Positions 52,750 to 61,874 of a stretch of DNA of 64,000 bases are shown here, in pieces (the stretch's first letter is position 1; each line of letters opens with the position of its first letter). Both the position numbers and the translations under genes were made by a program. Source of the stretch: Nitratireductor aquimarinus (GTDB lineage Bacteria; Pseudomonadota; Alphaproteobacteria; Rhizobiales; Rhizobiaceae). The stretch spans positions 868,001 through 932,000 of the forward strand of contig NZ_CP177239.1 in the NCBI RefSeq assembly GCF_046773475.1, written 5' to 3'. The notes under the pieces were generated by a model. It was given only the letters and a program-made list of their open reading frames with translations, was not told the DNA's origin and did no database searches.

Positions 52750-54012
52750 TCAGGCTTTCCCCATAAACGCCGCCTTCAGCGCCGCCGGTCCTTCCAGTAT
52801 CTGCGCCTCGCTCGGCGAGAATCCTGCCGCCAGCATCCGCCGGCCCAGCATGTGTTCTCCGGGCCGGTTCACGGTCTCGACCGCAACAAGCCGGTCTCCT
52901 GAAAACAGATAGACGCTGAACGCGCCGCTCTCGGCCTCGCCCGCCACAATCTCGCGATCCACGCCGAAAGGCAGGCCAACCATCTGCAGCTTGCGTTCGC
53001 CCTGATCCGACCAGAACCAGGCAACCGCATCGAAAGCGGTCTCCTGCCCCAGCATGGCCTTCGCCGCGCAGCGCGCCTGATCGGTCGCGTTCTGTACCGA
53101 TTCCAGCCGCAGGAAACGCTCCGCCGCAACATGCGGGAACGAAACACAATCGCCAATGGCGTAGATGTCGGGCGCGCTGGTGCGGCACGCCGCATCCACG
53201 CGAATGCCATTGTCGCAGACAAGACCTGCCTGTTCGGCAAGCGTGGTGTTCGGCAGCGCACCGATGCCCACCAGCACAAGATCGGCTGCAAGCTCCTGCC
53301 CGTCTGATGTCACCAGCGCCCGCACCCGCCCATTCTCGCCAATCAGGCGCTCGACGCCCGCGCCGGTGATGACTTCGCAGCCAAGGCTCTCGTGATAGGC
53401 CAGCATATGCGCGGCAATCCGCGCACTCACCGCACGGCCCAGAAGGCGCTCTGCGGCTTCCACCACCCGGACCCGCTTTCCCGCCATTGCCATGGTCGCG
53501 GCAGCCTCAAGGCCGATGAAGCCGCCCCCCACGACGACGACGTTTTGGGCCGTTTCCGCAGCCTCGCGCAACTGCCGCGCATCGGCGCAGTCGCGCAGGT
53601 AGAACACGCCATCAAGGTCCGCACCCGGCACCGAGAGAGGCCGCGCATGGGCGCCTGTCGCCAGCAGAAGCCGGCTCCAGTGAAGCACGCTCCCGTCTGA
53701 AAGCGTCAGCGTATGGGCTTCGGGGTCAATGGCCGTAACCGTTTCGCCGAGGCGCAGATCGATGCCCTGCGCATCATAAAAGGCCTGCGCCTTGAGGATC
53801 TGCGGTTCGGCATCCAGCGCCTTCAGAAAGGCCTTGGAAAGCGGCGGCTTGTGGTAGGGAAGTTCGGGATCAGCCGAAATCAGGGTCAGCTTCCCGGCAT
53901 AGCCTTCCTCGCGCAGGCTTGCCGCCGCCTGCACGCCGCCATGCCCCGCTCCCACGATGATGATGTGCTCGTCCAGCGCTCTGTCTCCGCTCGTTTCAAG
54001 GCCGCAGCCCAC
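52750..54012 (-). CDS. FAD-dependent ferredoxin-reductase-like oxidoreductase
   Basis: 420 residues from GTG 54012. The FAD fold starts at IIIVGAGHGGVQAAASLREE. Next come YHKPPLSKAFL, the NAD-binding VVVVGGGFIGLEAAATMA, and the second FAD motif APDIYAIGDCVSFPH. The C-terminal reductase domain includes FWSDQGERKLQMVGL. This is the putidaredoxin/rhodocoxin reductase class that feeds electrons to a ferredoxin. No P450 or ferredoxin gene adjoins it. The start is uncertain: a CTG at 53976 has a better ribosome site (GGAG, eight bases) and would begin directly at DEHIIIVGAG. Confidence 0.9.
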   Translation of the reverse strand: MGCGLETSGDRALDEHIIIVGAGHGGVQAAASLREEGYAGKLTLISADPELPYHKPPLSKAFLKALDAEPQILKAQAFYDAQGIDLRLGETVTAIDPEAHTLTLSDGSVLHWSRLLLATGAHARPLSVPGADLDGVFYLRDCADARQLREAAETAQNVVVVGGGFIGLEAAATMAMAGKRVRVVEAAERLLGRAVSARIAAHMLAYHESLGCEVITGAGVERLIGENGRVRALVTSDGQELAADLVLVGIGALPNTTLAEQAGLVCDNGIRVDAACRTSAPDIYAIGDCVSFPHVAAERFLRLESVQNATDQARCAAKAMLGQETAFDAVAWFWSDQGERKLQMVGLPFGVDREIVAGEAESGAFSVYLFSGDRLVAVETVNRPGEHMLGRRMLAAGFSPSEAQILEGPAALKAAFMGKA

Positions 54013-54072
54013 GCCCGCCTGACATAGAGACGCCCGGCGGGCGCGGCAAGAGCAGCGCGCCTGCACCAGTCC

Positions 54073-55038
54073 TCAGACGGAAGCCTCAAGCGTCTCGACG
54101 CAGAACACCTCGTCATGGGACGCCACGTAGAGCGCGCCGTCACTGGCAATCCAGCCACGGAACATGCCGGCGGTGTTGTAGGGCGCGCAGACATTGCCCG
54201 CCCCGTCCACCGCCACGGCCCCGGCACCGATCCCGTAGGATTTCAGGTCTTCGCGAATGACGCCGTTCGCCGCCATCTCCAGCGTTTCACCGCGATAGGC
54301 GATGCGGCTTGCGATTTCGTGGCCAACCACGTGACGGATGAAGAACTCGCCCTGCCCGGTGCCGGAAACCGCGCAGACGCCATCGCGCGCGTAAGTGCCC
54401 GCACCGATGATCGGGGAATCGCCCACGCGTCCCTCCGGCTTGTTGTTGTATCCGCCGGTCGAAGTTGCGGCTGCGAGATGTCCGTCTGCATCGAGCGCCA
54501 CGGCCCCCACCGTGCCGTGCTTCTCGGCTTCCGATGCAGCCGCAGCCGTTCCTGCCTTTGCGTGTTCTTTCATGGCGGCAAGCGCATCCTGCCTGCGCTT
54601 CGTGGTGAAATAGTCGGGCGCGACCATTTCAAGACCGCAACGCTCGGCAAAACGATCTGCGGCAGCGCCGGTGAGCAGCACCGCGCCGCTTTTCTCCATC
54701 ACCGCCCGCGCCGCCTTGACCGGATTGCGAATGCGGCTTGCCGCCGAAACCGCACCCGCATCGAGGTCTGCGCCGTTCATGATAGAGGCGTCGAGCTCAT
54801 GCTCCGCGTTCTCGTTGAGCGCTGCGCCGTAGCCAGCGTTGAAATGGGGCGAATCCTCCATCACGACAACGGCGGCTTCCACCGCATCGAGAGCCGAACC
54901 GCCCTTGCTCAACACGGCCCAGCCGGCTCGAAGCGATGCCGCAAGGTCTGCGCGCGCAGCCTCCCATTCCTCTTCACGCAGATCGCTCTTCGCCATGACG
55001 CCGCAACCGCCATGAATAGCCAGTGCAACAGGTTTCAT
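54073..55038 (-). CDS. Isoaspartyl peptidase / type III L-asparaginase
   Basis: 321 residues from ATG 55038 (AGGGAG just upstream). It begins MKPVALAIHGGCGVMAKSD. FNAGYGAALNENAEHELDAS follows, and the autocleavage site HGTVGAVALDADG places the nucleophile at Thr176. It is an Ntn hydrolase that matures by self-cleavage before Thr176 and removes beta-aspartyl residues or deamidates asparagine. The frame is open upstream, but those residues are unrelated. Confidence 0.94.
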   Translation of the reverse strand: MKPVALAIHGGCGVMAKSDLREEEWEAARADLAASLRAGWAVLSKGGSALDAVEAAVVVMEDSPHFNAGYGAALNENAEHELDASIMNGADLDAGAVSAASRIRNPVKAARAVMEKSGAVLLTGAAADRFAERCGLEMVAPDYFTTKRRQDALAAMKEHAKAGTAAAASEAEKHGTVGAVALDADGHLAAATSTGGYNNKPEGRVGDSPIIGAGTYARDGVCAVSGTGQGEFFIRHVVGHEIASRIAYRGETLEMAANGVIREDLKSYGIGAGAVAVDGAGNVCAPYNTAGMFRGWIASDGALYVASHDEVFCVETLEASV

Positions 55039-55321
55039 TGTCTCCCTTTCAAAACCATGCCCCGCGCGCCGCAATCGGCCGCCGGGTCTGGCAAATGCGT
55101 CGGGCCTGGCTTCATCGCGAGCCACAGGCGCATTTGCCCTAAATCCATCGCCGCGCAGGTCACGCACGGCGTGCTTCTTATTCGACAAGCCCCATGCCGC
55201 TGACAAGCCCGTCGCCCCTGAAAGTAGGCGTGATCGACAGGCGCTTTCCCGCTCAGGGAAAAAAGAAGGGTCGCGCAATGCAAAGCCTGACACAGCGCAT
55301 CGCGCGGCCCTTGGAAAAACT
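55039..55321. other. Intergenic region between OFA transporter and isoaspartyl peptidase
   Basis: About 283 bases before the terminator hairpin, holding the promoter region for the isoaspartyl peptidase gene. No palindrome, small gene or clear promoter hexamers were found. Confidence 0.4.
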
Positions 55322-55352
55322 GCCCTCCGGCGGGGCTCGAGAGCCGGAGGGC
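55305..55352 (-). terminator. Intrinsic terminator of the OFA transporter gene
   Basis: GCCCTCCGGC (55322-55331) pairs with GCCGGAGGGC (55343-55352), and on the minus strand the stem runs into AGTTTTTCC. It begins 20 bases past the stop codon: a canonical terminator. Confidence 0.78.
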
Positions 55353-55371
55353 AGCGCTGCAACAACCCTGC

Positions 55372-57024
55372 CTAGAACAGGGCCGCGGTCTTCTGCAGCG
55401 TTATCCAGACACCCCAGAGGATCGGGATACCAACAACGGCCCATGCCATGAGCGCCTTGCCGTCAAAACCGCCCTTGCCGATGCCGAAGGAACCGGTCGG
55501 GCCGGAATCGGCAGCGGCAGACTTCGCCTGAAGCTTGGCCACTTCCTCATCCGACATGTACCATTTGTCCGAAAGCGGCTTGACCAGCATGTTGCAGATC
55601 AGGCCGAGCAGAAGCATTCCGGCCAGAATGTACATGGTGAAGTCGTAGACCTGCTCGCGCGGAATGCCCGCATTGAGCTGCGCTTCACGAATGTAGTTCA
55701 CCACCACGGGGCCGATGATGCCGGCCGTTGCCCATGCCGTCAGCAGGCGGCCATGGATCGCGCCCACGAACTGCGTGCCGAAAATGTCGGCCAGATAGGC
55801 CGGCACGGTGGCGAAGCCGCCGCCATACATGGACAGGATGATGCCGAACATCAGCACGAACAGAACCTGGCTGCCCATATGCGCGGCTGAAGGAACGAGC
55901 GCATAGAGCACGATGCCGATCAGGAAGAAGGCATAATAGGTGTTCTTGCGGCCGATCTTGTCGGAAAGCGAGGCCCAGAAGAAGCGTCCGCCAATGTTGA
56001 ACAGCGACAGAAGACCGGCAAAGCCTGCCGCAATCGCTGCAATCGCGGTCTTCTGCGATGCGTCGAGTTCATTGAACGAGAGTTCGGGAAGACCGATCAG
56101 ACGTCCGCCGAAGATCTCCTGAAGCATGGGCGACGCCATGCCGATCACGCCGATACCGGCGGAAACGTTGAGCGTCAGAACCGCCCAGATCAGCCAGAAC
56201 TGCTTCGTCTTGTGGGCGTCGCGCAGATGCACATGGCGCGAGGTGATCATGGATTTCGCGCTCTTGGCAGGCGGGGTCCAGCCCTCGGGGCGCCAGCCGG
56301 CCGGCGGAATGCGGTAGCCGAAAGCGCCACCCATCATGAACACGAAATAGATCACCGCCATGACCAGGAAGGTCTGCCACACGCCAACGGAATCGGCCGT
56401 CTTGAACGTGTTCATCAGCATGTCGGCCAGCGGTGCGCCAATCATCGCGCCGCCGCCAAAGCCCATGATCGCCATGCCCGTGGCCATGCCGCGACGGTCC
56501 GGGAACCATTTGATCAGCGTCGAAACCGGCGAAATATAGCCGAGGCCGAGGCCAATGCCGCCGATCACGCCAGCGCCCAGCCACATCAGCCAGAGCTGGT
56601 GCATCATGACGCCGAGCGCTGCAACGGCGATGCCGCCGCACCAGCAGAAGGCTGCAACCACGCCGGCCTTGCGCGGGCCGGCGCGCTCCAGCCAGCCGCC
56701 CCAGATGGCGGCAGCGGAGCCGAGCAGCACGAAGAACAGCGTGTAGATCCAGCCGAGATCGGAAACGCGCCAGTCGCAGCTCGTGGTGAACAGCGCGCCC
56801 ACCAGCGTCATGTCTTCACAGACGACGCTCTCGGAAATGCCGATGGCCTGCGTCAGCGGCAGCCAGAACACGCTGAAGCCGTAGGCCATGCCGATGCACA
56901 GATGGATGGCGAGTGCTGCCGGCGGAACGAGCCAGCGGTTGAAGCCCGGCCGGGCGATGATTCTTTCCCTGTCGAGAAAGCCACCGGCGGGTGCGCCGGT
57001 TAGTGTTTCACTTGCTGCGGACAT
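55372..57024 (-). CDS. OFA-family major facilitator transporter
   Basis: 550 residues with 12 predicted membrane helices. The OFA opening FNRWLVPPAALAIHLCIGMA and the helix-4/5 loop GLGLGYISPVSTLIKWFPDR (followed by RGMATG) are typical of the oxalate/formate antiporter family and of related monocarboxylate carriers. A central loop of about 60 residues and a C-terminal cytoplasmic segment (MSDEEVAKLQAKS) precede a final hydrophobic stretch. The natural substrate is probably a small organic acid. A sigma54 promoter and enhancer-like dyads lie upstream. AGGAGGAGG precedes the ATG. Confidence 0.9.
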   Translation of the reverse strand: MSAASETLTGAPAGGFLDRERIIARPGFNRWLVPPAALAIHLCIGMAYGFSVFWLPLTQAIGISESVVCEDMTLVGALFTTSCDWRVSDLGWIYTLFFVLLGSAAAIWGGWLERAGPRKAGVVAAFCWCGGIAVAALGVMMHQLWLMWLGAGVIGGIGLGLGYISPVSTLIKWFPDRRGMATGMAIMGFGGGAMIGAPLADMLMNTFKTADSVGVWQTFLVMAVIYFVFMMGGAFGYRIPPAGWRPEGWTPPAKSAKSMITSRHVHLRDAHKTKQFWLIWAVLTLNVSAGIGVIGMASPMLQEIFGGRLIGLPELSFNELDASQKTAIAAIAAGFAGLLSLFNIGGRFFWASLSDKIGRKNTYYAFFLIGIVLYALVPSAAHMGSQVLFVLMFGIILSMYGGGFATVPAYLADIFGTQFVGAIHGRLLTAWATAGIIGPVVVNYIREAQLNAGIPREQVYDFTMYILAGMLLLGLICNMLVKPLSDKWYMSDEEVAKLQAKSAAADSGPTGSFGIGKGGFDGKALMAWAVVGIPILWGVWITLQKTAALF

Positions 57025-57182
57025 TAAGTCTCCTCCTCCTGCCGGAAACCCGGCAGCCGTCCTGCTGGTTACTTGTGCGAAAATCCCGCCTGCGCTGGTC
57101 CGGCGCCCTGCGCACCAGACACGGTCCCCGCTGCGGGATCAGGTGATTGAAAACGTCCTCCTCTTGCATTACCCATTGGGTA

Positions 57183-57198
57183 AGCAATGAGCGTGCCA
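57183..57198 (-). promoter_or_regulatory. Sigma54 (-24/-12) promoter of the OFA transporter gene
   Basis: Read on the minus strand the sequence is TGGCACGCTCATTGCT, matching the consensus TGGCACG-N4-TTGCW at every fixed position. GG and GC are ten bases apart, at 57197-57196 and 57185-57184. The predicted start site is about 57172, giving a 148-base leader before the transporter ATG. Confidence 0.87.
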
Positions 57199-57251
57199 GT
57201 CGGCACATCTGAACGATTTCAATTGCTTATCGATTGAAAGAGTTTCTCTAT

Positions 57252-57299
57252 GGACAAATTGTCCATGGGACACGGACAAAATGTCCGGACATTTTGTCC
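57252..57299 (-). promoter_or_regulatory. Three dyad sites (GGACA-N3-TGTCC), candidate enhancer for the response regulator
   Basis: Copies lie at 57252-57264 (GGACAAATTGTCC), 57274-57286 (GGACAAAATGTCC) and 57287-57299 (GGACATTTTGTCC). The last two abut and make one 26-base perfect palindrome. Their centres are about 86, 108 and 121 bases upstream of the predicted sigma54 start, the normal distance for activator sites. They begin 8 bases past the histidine-kinase stop codon. Confidence 0.82.
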
Positions 57300-57306
57300 A
57301 AAGGCC

Positions 57307-59325
57307 TCAGCTGGCCTCGGGCAACCAGATCGTGAAGCGCGTGCCCACGCCCTCTTCGCTTTCAGCCGAGATCTTGCCGCCCTGTCGCGAAATCAGCGTC
57401 TGGCTGATCGACAGGCCAAGCCCCGTCCCTTCCTGCCGCTTGGTCGTGAAGAAGGGATCGAACACCTTGCTTAGCATTTTCGCCGACATGCCGACGCCCG
57501 TATCGGCCACCTCGATCAAGACGCCCGGCTTGCCGTCCAGATCGCTGTCATGGCTGCGCAGCGAGAGCGTGCCGCCATCCGACATGGCGTGGATGGCGTT
57601 CACGATCAGATTGACCAGAACCTGCTGCAGTTCCGTTCGGTTCATCAGAACCAGCCTGCTTGCCCGATCATCGCGTTCAACGACGATCTCGCTCTTATTG
57701 AGAAGATGCTGCACCAGCGGCAATGTGTCGGAAATCACGTCCGTCGGCGCGTGTCGTTCCAGAAACCCTGCATATTCCTCAGGTCTTGCAAACTGAAGCA
57801 GCTTGGTGACGATCTGGCTGATGCGGTGGATCTGTTCGTCCAGCAGGCGAAACTCTGTGCGCGCCTCTTCCGCCCGCTCGCCCATCACCTGCCGCACCAC
57901 CTCCAGATTGCCCTGCATCACGGCAATCGGGTTGTTGATCTCATGCGCCACGCCAGCAGTGATCTCGCCGATGGCGGCGAGCTTTTCGGAGACGATAAGC
58001 TGGCGTGTCGTCGCTTCAAGCTGCCGGTTGGCAAGGCGCAGTTCCCGCGTGCGCTCTTCAACGCGCGCGTTCAGCTCCTCGTTCCAGGCGCGCAATTGCC
58101 GGTCGCGCTCCTGTAGCTGTTCCAGAAGCAGGTCGAGATGCTGGGCCACGCGGCCAATCTCGTCATCGACGCCGTGAATGCCCGTGCGCGCGCCAAGATC
58201 GCCGCTTTCCACTTCCGAAATCGTGCCGGCCATCCGCTCCAACGGCTTGAAGATGGAGCGCGCCCAGCGCAGGAAAAGCGGGACGCTGAGCGCCGTTATC
58301 GCCAGAAAGGCGATGGCGATCGTCAATAGCGTTGCGTATTTCGCCTGGGTGAACGGCGTTTCCAGAAAGCCGACATAGAGCATGCCGACGCGCTTGCCAT
58401 AGGTGTCCGTGATCGGCTCATAGGCGGAGATGTACCAGTCATTCACGACAAAGGCGCTGTCGAGCCAGACGCGTCCCTGTCCCAGCACAGCCGAGCGCAC
58501 AATGCTCGAAACACGGGTGCCCAGCGCCCTGCGCCCCTCGAAAAGGCGCACATTGGTGCTGATGCGCACATCGTCCAGAAACAGCGTCGCCGTTCCCTGA
58601 CTGCCCTCCGGCAGGCTCGCCTCGCGGTAAACCAGATCATTGATCGTATCAATAAAGACGAGGTTCCGATTGAGCAGATTGCCGCCGACAAGTGCTGCCG
58701 CGCTTCCATCGGCAAGCCTCACCGGCGTTGCCGAATGCACGACCATGCCGCGCGTCTCCGCTGCGCGCTCCGTGGGAACGGCATTGGCGGTCGGCACCAG
58801 TTCCAGCCGGGCGCGGTCGGCAAGGGCGGGCGATATGTCGGCAAGCTCCTCACGGGAAAAGATGTCGACGCCCGTCATGGCCTCACCGGCATAGGCCTTT
58901 TCGGTGATCAGCCAGTCACGCCGGGGCGCGCCTGCAAGGTGCGGTGCGGAGGCAAGCACCCCGCCGTCTTCAGGCAGGAGATAGAGAAAATCGAGATCGA
59001 GCCTGCGGCGATGCTCTTCCAGAAGGGCTGAAAGTCCCTCACCGCCCGCGTCAAGCGTATCGCGAAAGCGCGCGGATGCGCCAAGCGCCGTCACGCGTTC
59101 CCCGGTGTTCTCAAGCAGGCGCGCGAAATACTGGTGCGCAATGGTCAGGTCGCCATTCACCTTGGAGATGAGCGCCGCGTCGAACTTGGCGTTCCAGCGA
59201 TAAACCGCCATGCCAAGCAGCAGCGGCAGGATCACCAGTGTCGGCAGGAGTGCGATCGCCAGAAGACGAAAGCGGACCGAACCGCCCTTTCCCCTTGGCT
59301 GGCGTGTCGCTAATCGCTCAGACAT
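57307..59325 (-). CDS. Membrane sensor histidine kinase, DctB-like
   Basis: 672 residues from ATG 59325, which overlaps the response-regulator stop by eight bases. Two membrane helices (18-40 and 332-353) flank a periplasmic Cache-type sensor domain of about 290 residues. HAMP (354-405) and a coiled region follow, then the H-box EITAGVAHEINNPIAV with His461. The ATPase has NLIVNAIHAM, ADTGVGMS and GTGLGLSIS. It should sense an external carboxylate and phosphorylate the partner regulator. Probably transcribed with the regulator, upstream of the transporter it controls. Confidence 0.92.
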   Translation of the reverse strand: MSERLATRQPRGKGGSVRFRLLAIALLPTLVILPLLLGMAVYRWNAKFDAALISKVNGDLTIAHQYFARLLENTGERVTALGASARFRDTLDAGGEGLSALLEEHRRRLDLDFLYLLPEDGGVLASAPHLAGAPRRDWLITEKAYAGEAMTGVDIFSREELADISPALADRARLELVPTANAVPTERAAETRGMVVHSATPVRLADGSAAALVGGNLLNRNLVFIDTINDLVYREASLPEGSQGTATLFLDDVRISTNVRLFEGRRALGTRVSSIVRSAVLGQGRVWLDSAFVVNDWYISAYEPITDTYGKRVGMLYVGFLETPFTQAKYATLLTIAIAFLAITALSVPLFLRWARSIFKPLERMAGTISEVESGDLGARTGIHGVDDEIGRVAQHLDLLLEQLQERDRQLRAWNEELNARVEERTRELRLANRQLEATTRQLIVSEKLAAIGEITAGVAHEINNPIAVMQGNLEVVRQVMGERAEEARTEFRLLDEQIHRISQIVTKLLQFARPEEYAGFLERHAPTDVISDTLPLVQHLLNKSEIVVERDDRASRLVLMNRTELQQVLVNLIVNAIHAMSDGGTLSLRSHDSDLDGKPGVLIEVADTGVGMSAKMLSKVFDPFFTTKRQEGTGLGLSISQTLISRQGGKISAESEEGVGTRFTIWLPEAS

Positions 59326-60718
59326 TCCAGGCCGCGCATTTGCGGTCGATTGTCTTGCGCGAAATCCCCAATTGCTGCGCCGCCGCTTCCCGGTCACCGC
59401 CGGTGCGCTTCAGAACGGCCAGAATATGCCGGCGCTCGATGTCGGCCAGGCTTTCGCCGCCGACGGTCGCTTCGGGAACAATTGCGCCATTGCCGCCAAA
59501 GTCGTCCGGGAAACGCCCCAGAATGAGCGTGCGTTCGATCAGATTGCGCAATTCGCGCACGTTTCCGGGCCACGCATAGGCCGCAAGCGCGGCCCGCACA
59601 TCCGCGCCGATAGGCACATCCGGCGTGCCGAGCTGCAGCGAGAGTTTGCTCATGAACAAATCCGCCAGTTCCTGAACATCGTCATCGCGATCCTTGAGCG
59701 GCGGCAGGTGGATCTGCATCACATTGATGCGGAAGAAGAGATCGGCGCGGAACTGGCCGGCCTCCACCTGTTTCTCAAGCTCTGCATTGGTAGCGAAGAC
59801 GAAACGCAGATCGACCGGGATTTCACGTTCCGAGCCGACCGGGCGGATGCGCCGGTCTTCGAGTACCCGCAGGAGTTTGCTTTGTGTCGCAAGCGGCAAT
59901 TCGCCGATCTCGTCGAGAAACAGCGTGCCGTCCTGGGCATGCATGAAAAGGCCCTCGCGACCGCCTTCCGCCCCCGTGAACGCGCCCTTCAGATGGCCGA
60001 ACAGCTCGGTCTCGATCATGTCTGGCGGGATCGCCGCACAATTGACCGGCACGAAGGGCTTGTCCGCGCGGTCCGACAGCGAGTGCAGCGAACGCGCCGC
60101 CACTTCCTTGCCCGTGCCCGACTGGCCGGTCAGCAGCACCGATGTGGGCAGCGGCGCGACGCGCGCAATCGTGTTGCGCACATCACTGATCGCCTTTGAT
60201 CCGCCGATCAGCTTGTCGCGCAGCAACACATGGTCCGATGTGGATTTCAGCTCATAGCGCAGCACGTAATTTTCACGCTGGAGCCGCATCTGATCGAGAC
60301 AGCGGGCCACCGCGTTCAGAAGCTGGTTGGAGCGAAACGGCTTCAGGATGAAATCGACCGCGCCCGCGCGCAGCGCCTGGATTGCGGTTTCGAGGTCCGC
60401 ATAGGCCGTCATCAGGATGGCGTTGGAGAAAAAGCCGATGGCCCGCTGCTCCGCCAGCCAGTCGACGCCGTTCTTGCCGGGCATGATGTTGTCGAGGATC
60501 ACCACATCATAGTGGTTGGCGTCGAGCTTTCGGGAGGCTTCTTCCGTGTCGGCGGCTTCATCGAGCCGCTTGCAGCGCGGACCAAGTGTGCGCACGAGAA
60601 AGTTGCGCATGCCCGGTTCATCATCGATGACGAGAATCGAAGCCTGCGCAAGCCACGGCCCGAATTCCGGATCCGCCGCCATGTTGCGCTGCGCCTTTGC
60701 TGCCTGACCGCTCGCCAT
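59318..60718 (-). CDS. Sigma54-dependent response regulator, DctD/NtrC-like
   Basis: 466 residues from ATG 60718 (a GTG at 60730 is possible). The receiver domain has phospho-acceptor Asp76 (VVILDNIMPG) and Lys in FILKPF. The AAA domain has Walker A TGQSGTGKE at 197-205, the sigma54-contact loop GAFTGA at 245-250, and the Walker B region GTLFLDEIGELP. The C-terminal Fis-type HTH is AAAQQLGISRKTIDRK. It should bind the dyads at 57252-57299 and activate the transporter promoter. Confidence 0.94.
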   Translation of the reverse strand: MASGQAAKAQRNMAADPEFGPWLAQASILVIDDEPGMRNFLVRTLGPRCKRLDEAADTEEASRKLDANHYDVVILDNIMPGKNGVDWLAEQRAIGFFSNAILMTAYADLETAIQALRAGAVDFILKPFRSNQLLNAVARCLDQMRLQRENYVLRYELKSTSDHVLLRDKLIGGSKAISDVRNTIARVAPLPTSVLLTGQSGTGKEVAARSLHSLSDRADKPFVPVNCAAIPPDMIETELFGHLKGAFTGAEGGREGLFMHAQDGTLFLDEIGELPLATQSKLLRVLEDRRIRPVGSEREIPVDLRFVFATNAELEKQVEAGQFRADLFFRINVMQIHLPPLKDRDDDVQELADLFMSKLSLQLGTPDVPIGADVRAALAAYAWPGNVRELRNLIERTLILGRFPDDFGGNGAIVPEATVGGESLADIERRHILAVLKRTGGDREAAAQQLGISRKTIDRKCAAWNV

Positions 60719-60791
60719 TTCCTCCCGCACCTCTCCCCGTTTTTTGCGGCATGATTAGCCAAGGATGACGGGAAAGCAAATAGCGCGCCTT

Positions 60792-61874
60792 CTACTCTCC
60801 ACCGCCCGCGCGAAAGGATTTGCGCCACTGGTCGAGAAACGCCTTGCGCTTTGCCTGGTCGAGCCCGACCAGAAGGGCCGGTGAAAGCCCGATGGGCCGG
60901 AAGGCCGCCGCCTCGGCAGACGGTCCGTCGCCCGTATCGATCCTGCCCAGCATTTCCGGCCCGCTCATCGAGGAGAACAGACGCGACGGGCCGGAAAAAA
61001 GCTCCTGTCCCTTGTCGCTGAGCGCCAGGGCGATCAGCGCATTGGCGGCGCGCTTGTTGCGGGCATGGCGCGAGACCAGTGCCGCGCGCGACAGCGCCAG
61101 CGTGTAATCGGACGGAAAGATGATGCCGATGCGCGGATCTTCCTGCTGCCGGGCGAGCGCATAGGACCCCAGAACATTGTAGCCGAGCACCAGCCGGCCG
61201 GTCCGCACGCCGTCGATCACATCGGAACTGCAACAGAAAAGCTGCGCCCGGTTCTGACCAAGACTCTCCAGAAGCCGCCCCCAGGTGGAAGCCTGCGCGG
61301 CGTCTTCGAAGGCGAAGATGTAGCCGACGCCGGAGCTTTCGATGTCATAGGTGCCGATGCGACCGCGAAAACGCTCCGTCTGGCGCAGAAGGTCGACCAG
61401 CTCGAAACGGTTGCGCGGCACCTCATCCGGTTCCAGCCCTTCCCGGTCGTAGACGATCACCGCGGGCTCGAAGGTGAGACCCACAAGCTCGTTGCGCCAC
61501 GAGGCCCAGTCCGGCAGGTCGGGCGGCAGCGCAAAGCGGAACGGCTCCGAACAGCCATCGTTCACAAGGCGCACCTGTTCGGGAATGGCGGACGAAATCA
61601 CCGCATCGGCAAAGAAGCGCCGCTCCTCGCAGGCTTCCGCCGCAGCGCCATAAAGATCGAGGCTGGTCATCTGGCGATAGACGACCTCTGTTGTCGGATT
61701 GGTTCTCTGAAACTCCCGAATGAGCGGTTCGATGTGTTCGAGATCGGTCACGCTGCCGATAACCAGCGTTTCAGCCTTGCCGTCCGGCGCATCGAACACC
61801 GTGTCATTGGCGTGGGCCGGCAGCGCATGAAGGAGCGCGAACAGCGCCGAAACGCACAGGATGAAGCGTATCAT
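60792..61874 (-). CDS. Periplasmic substrate-binding protein (ABC type), probable sensor partner
   Basis: 360 residues with a signal peptide (MIRFILCVSALFALLHALPA, cleaved near HANDT). ETLVIGSVTDLEHIEPLIRE and TTEVVYRQM open the binding-protein fold; EPAVIVYDREGL and VLGYNVLGSYALARQ are characteristic. No permease or ATPase gene is adjacent. The start overlaps the stop of the histidine kinase (ATGA), so it is co-translated with the two-component pair. It probably presents a ligand to the kinase, like PgtC- or TctC-type helpers. Confidence 0.85.
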   Translation of the reverse strand: MIRFILCVSALFALLHALPAHANDTVFDAPDGKAETLVIGSVTDLEHIEPLIREFQRTNPTTEVVYRQMTSLDLYGAAAEACEERRFFADAVISSAIPEQVRLVNDGCSEPFRFALPPDLPDWASWRNELVGLTFEPAVIVYDREGLEPDEVPRNRFELVDLLRQTERFRGRIGTYDIESSGVGYIFAFEDAAQASTWGRLLESLGQNRAQLFCCSSDVIDGVRTGRLVLGYNVLGSYALARQQEDPRIGIIFPSDYTLALSRAALVSRHARNKRAANALIALALSDKGQELFSGPSRLFSSMSGPEMLGRIDTGDGPSAEAAAFRPIGLSPALLVGLDQAKRKAFLDQWRKSFRAGGGE

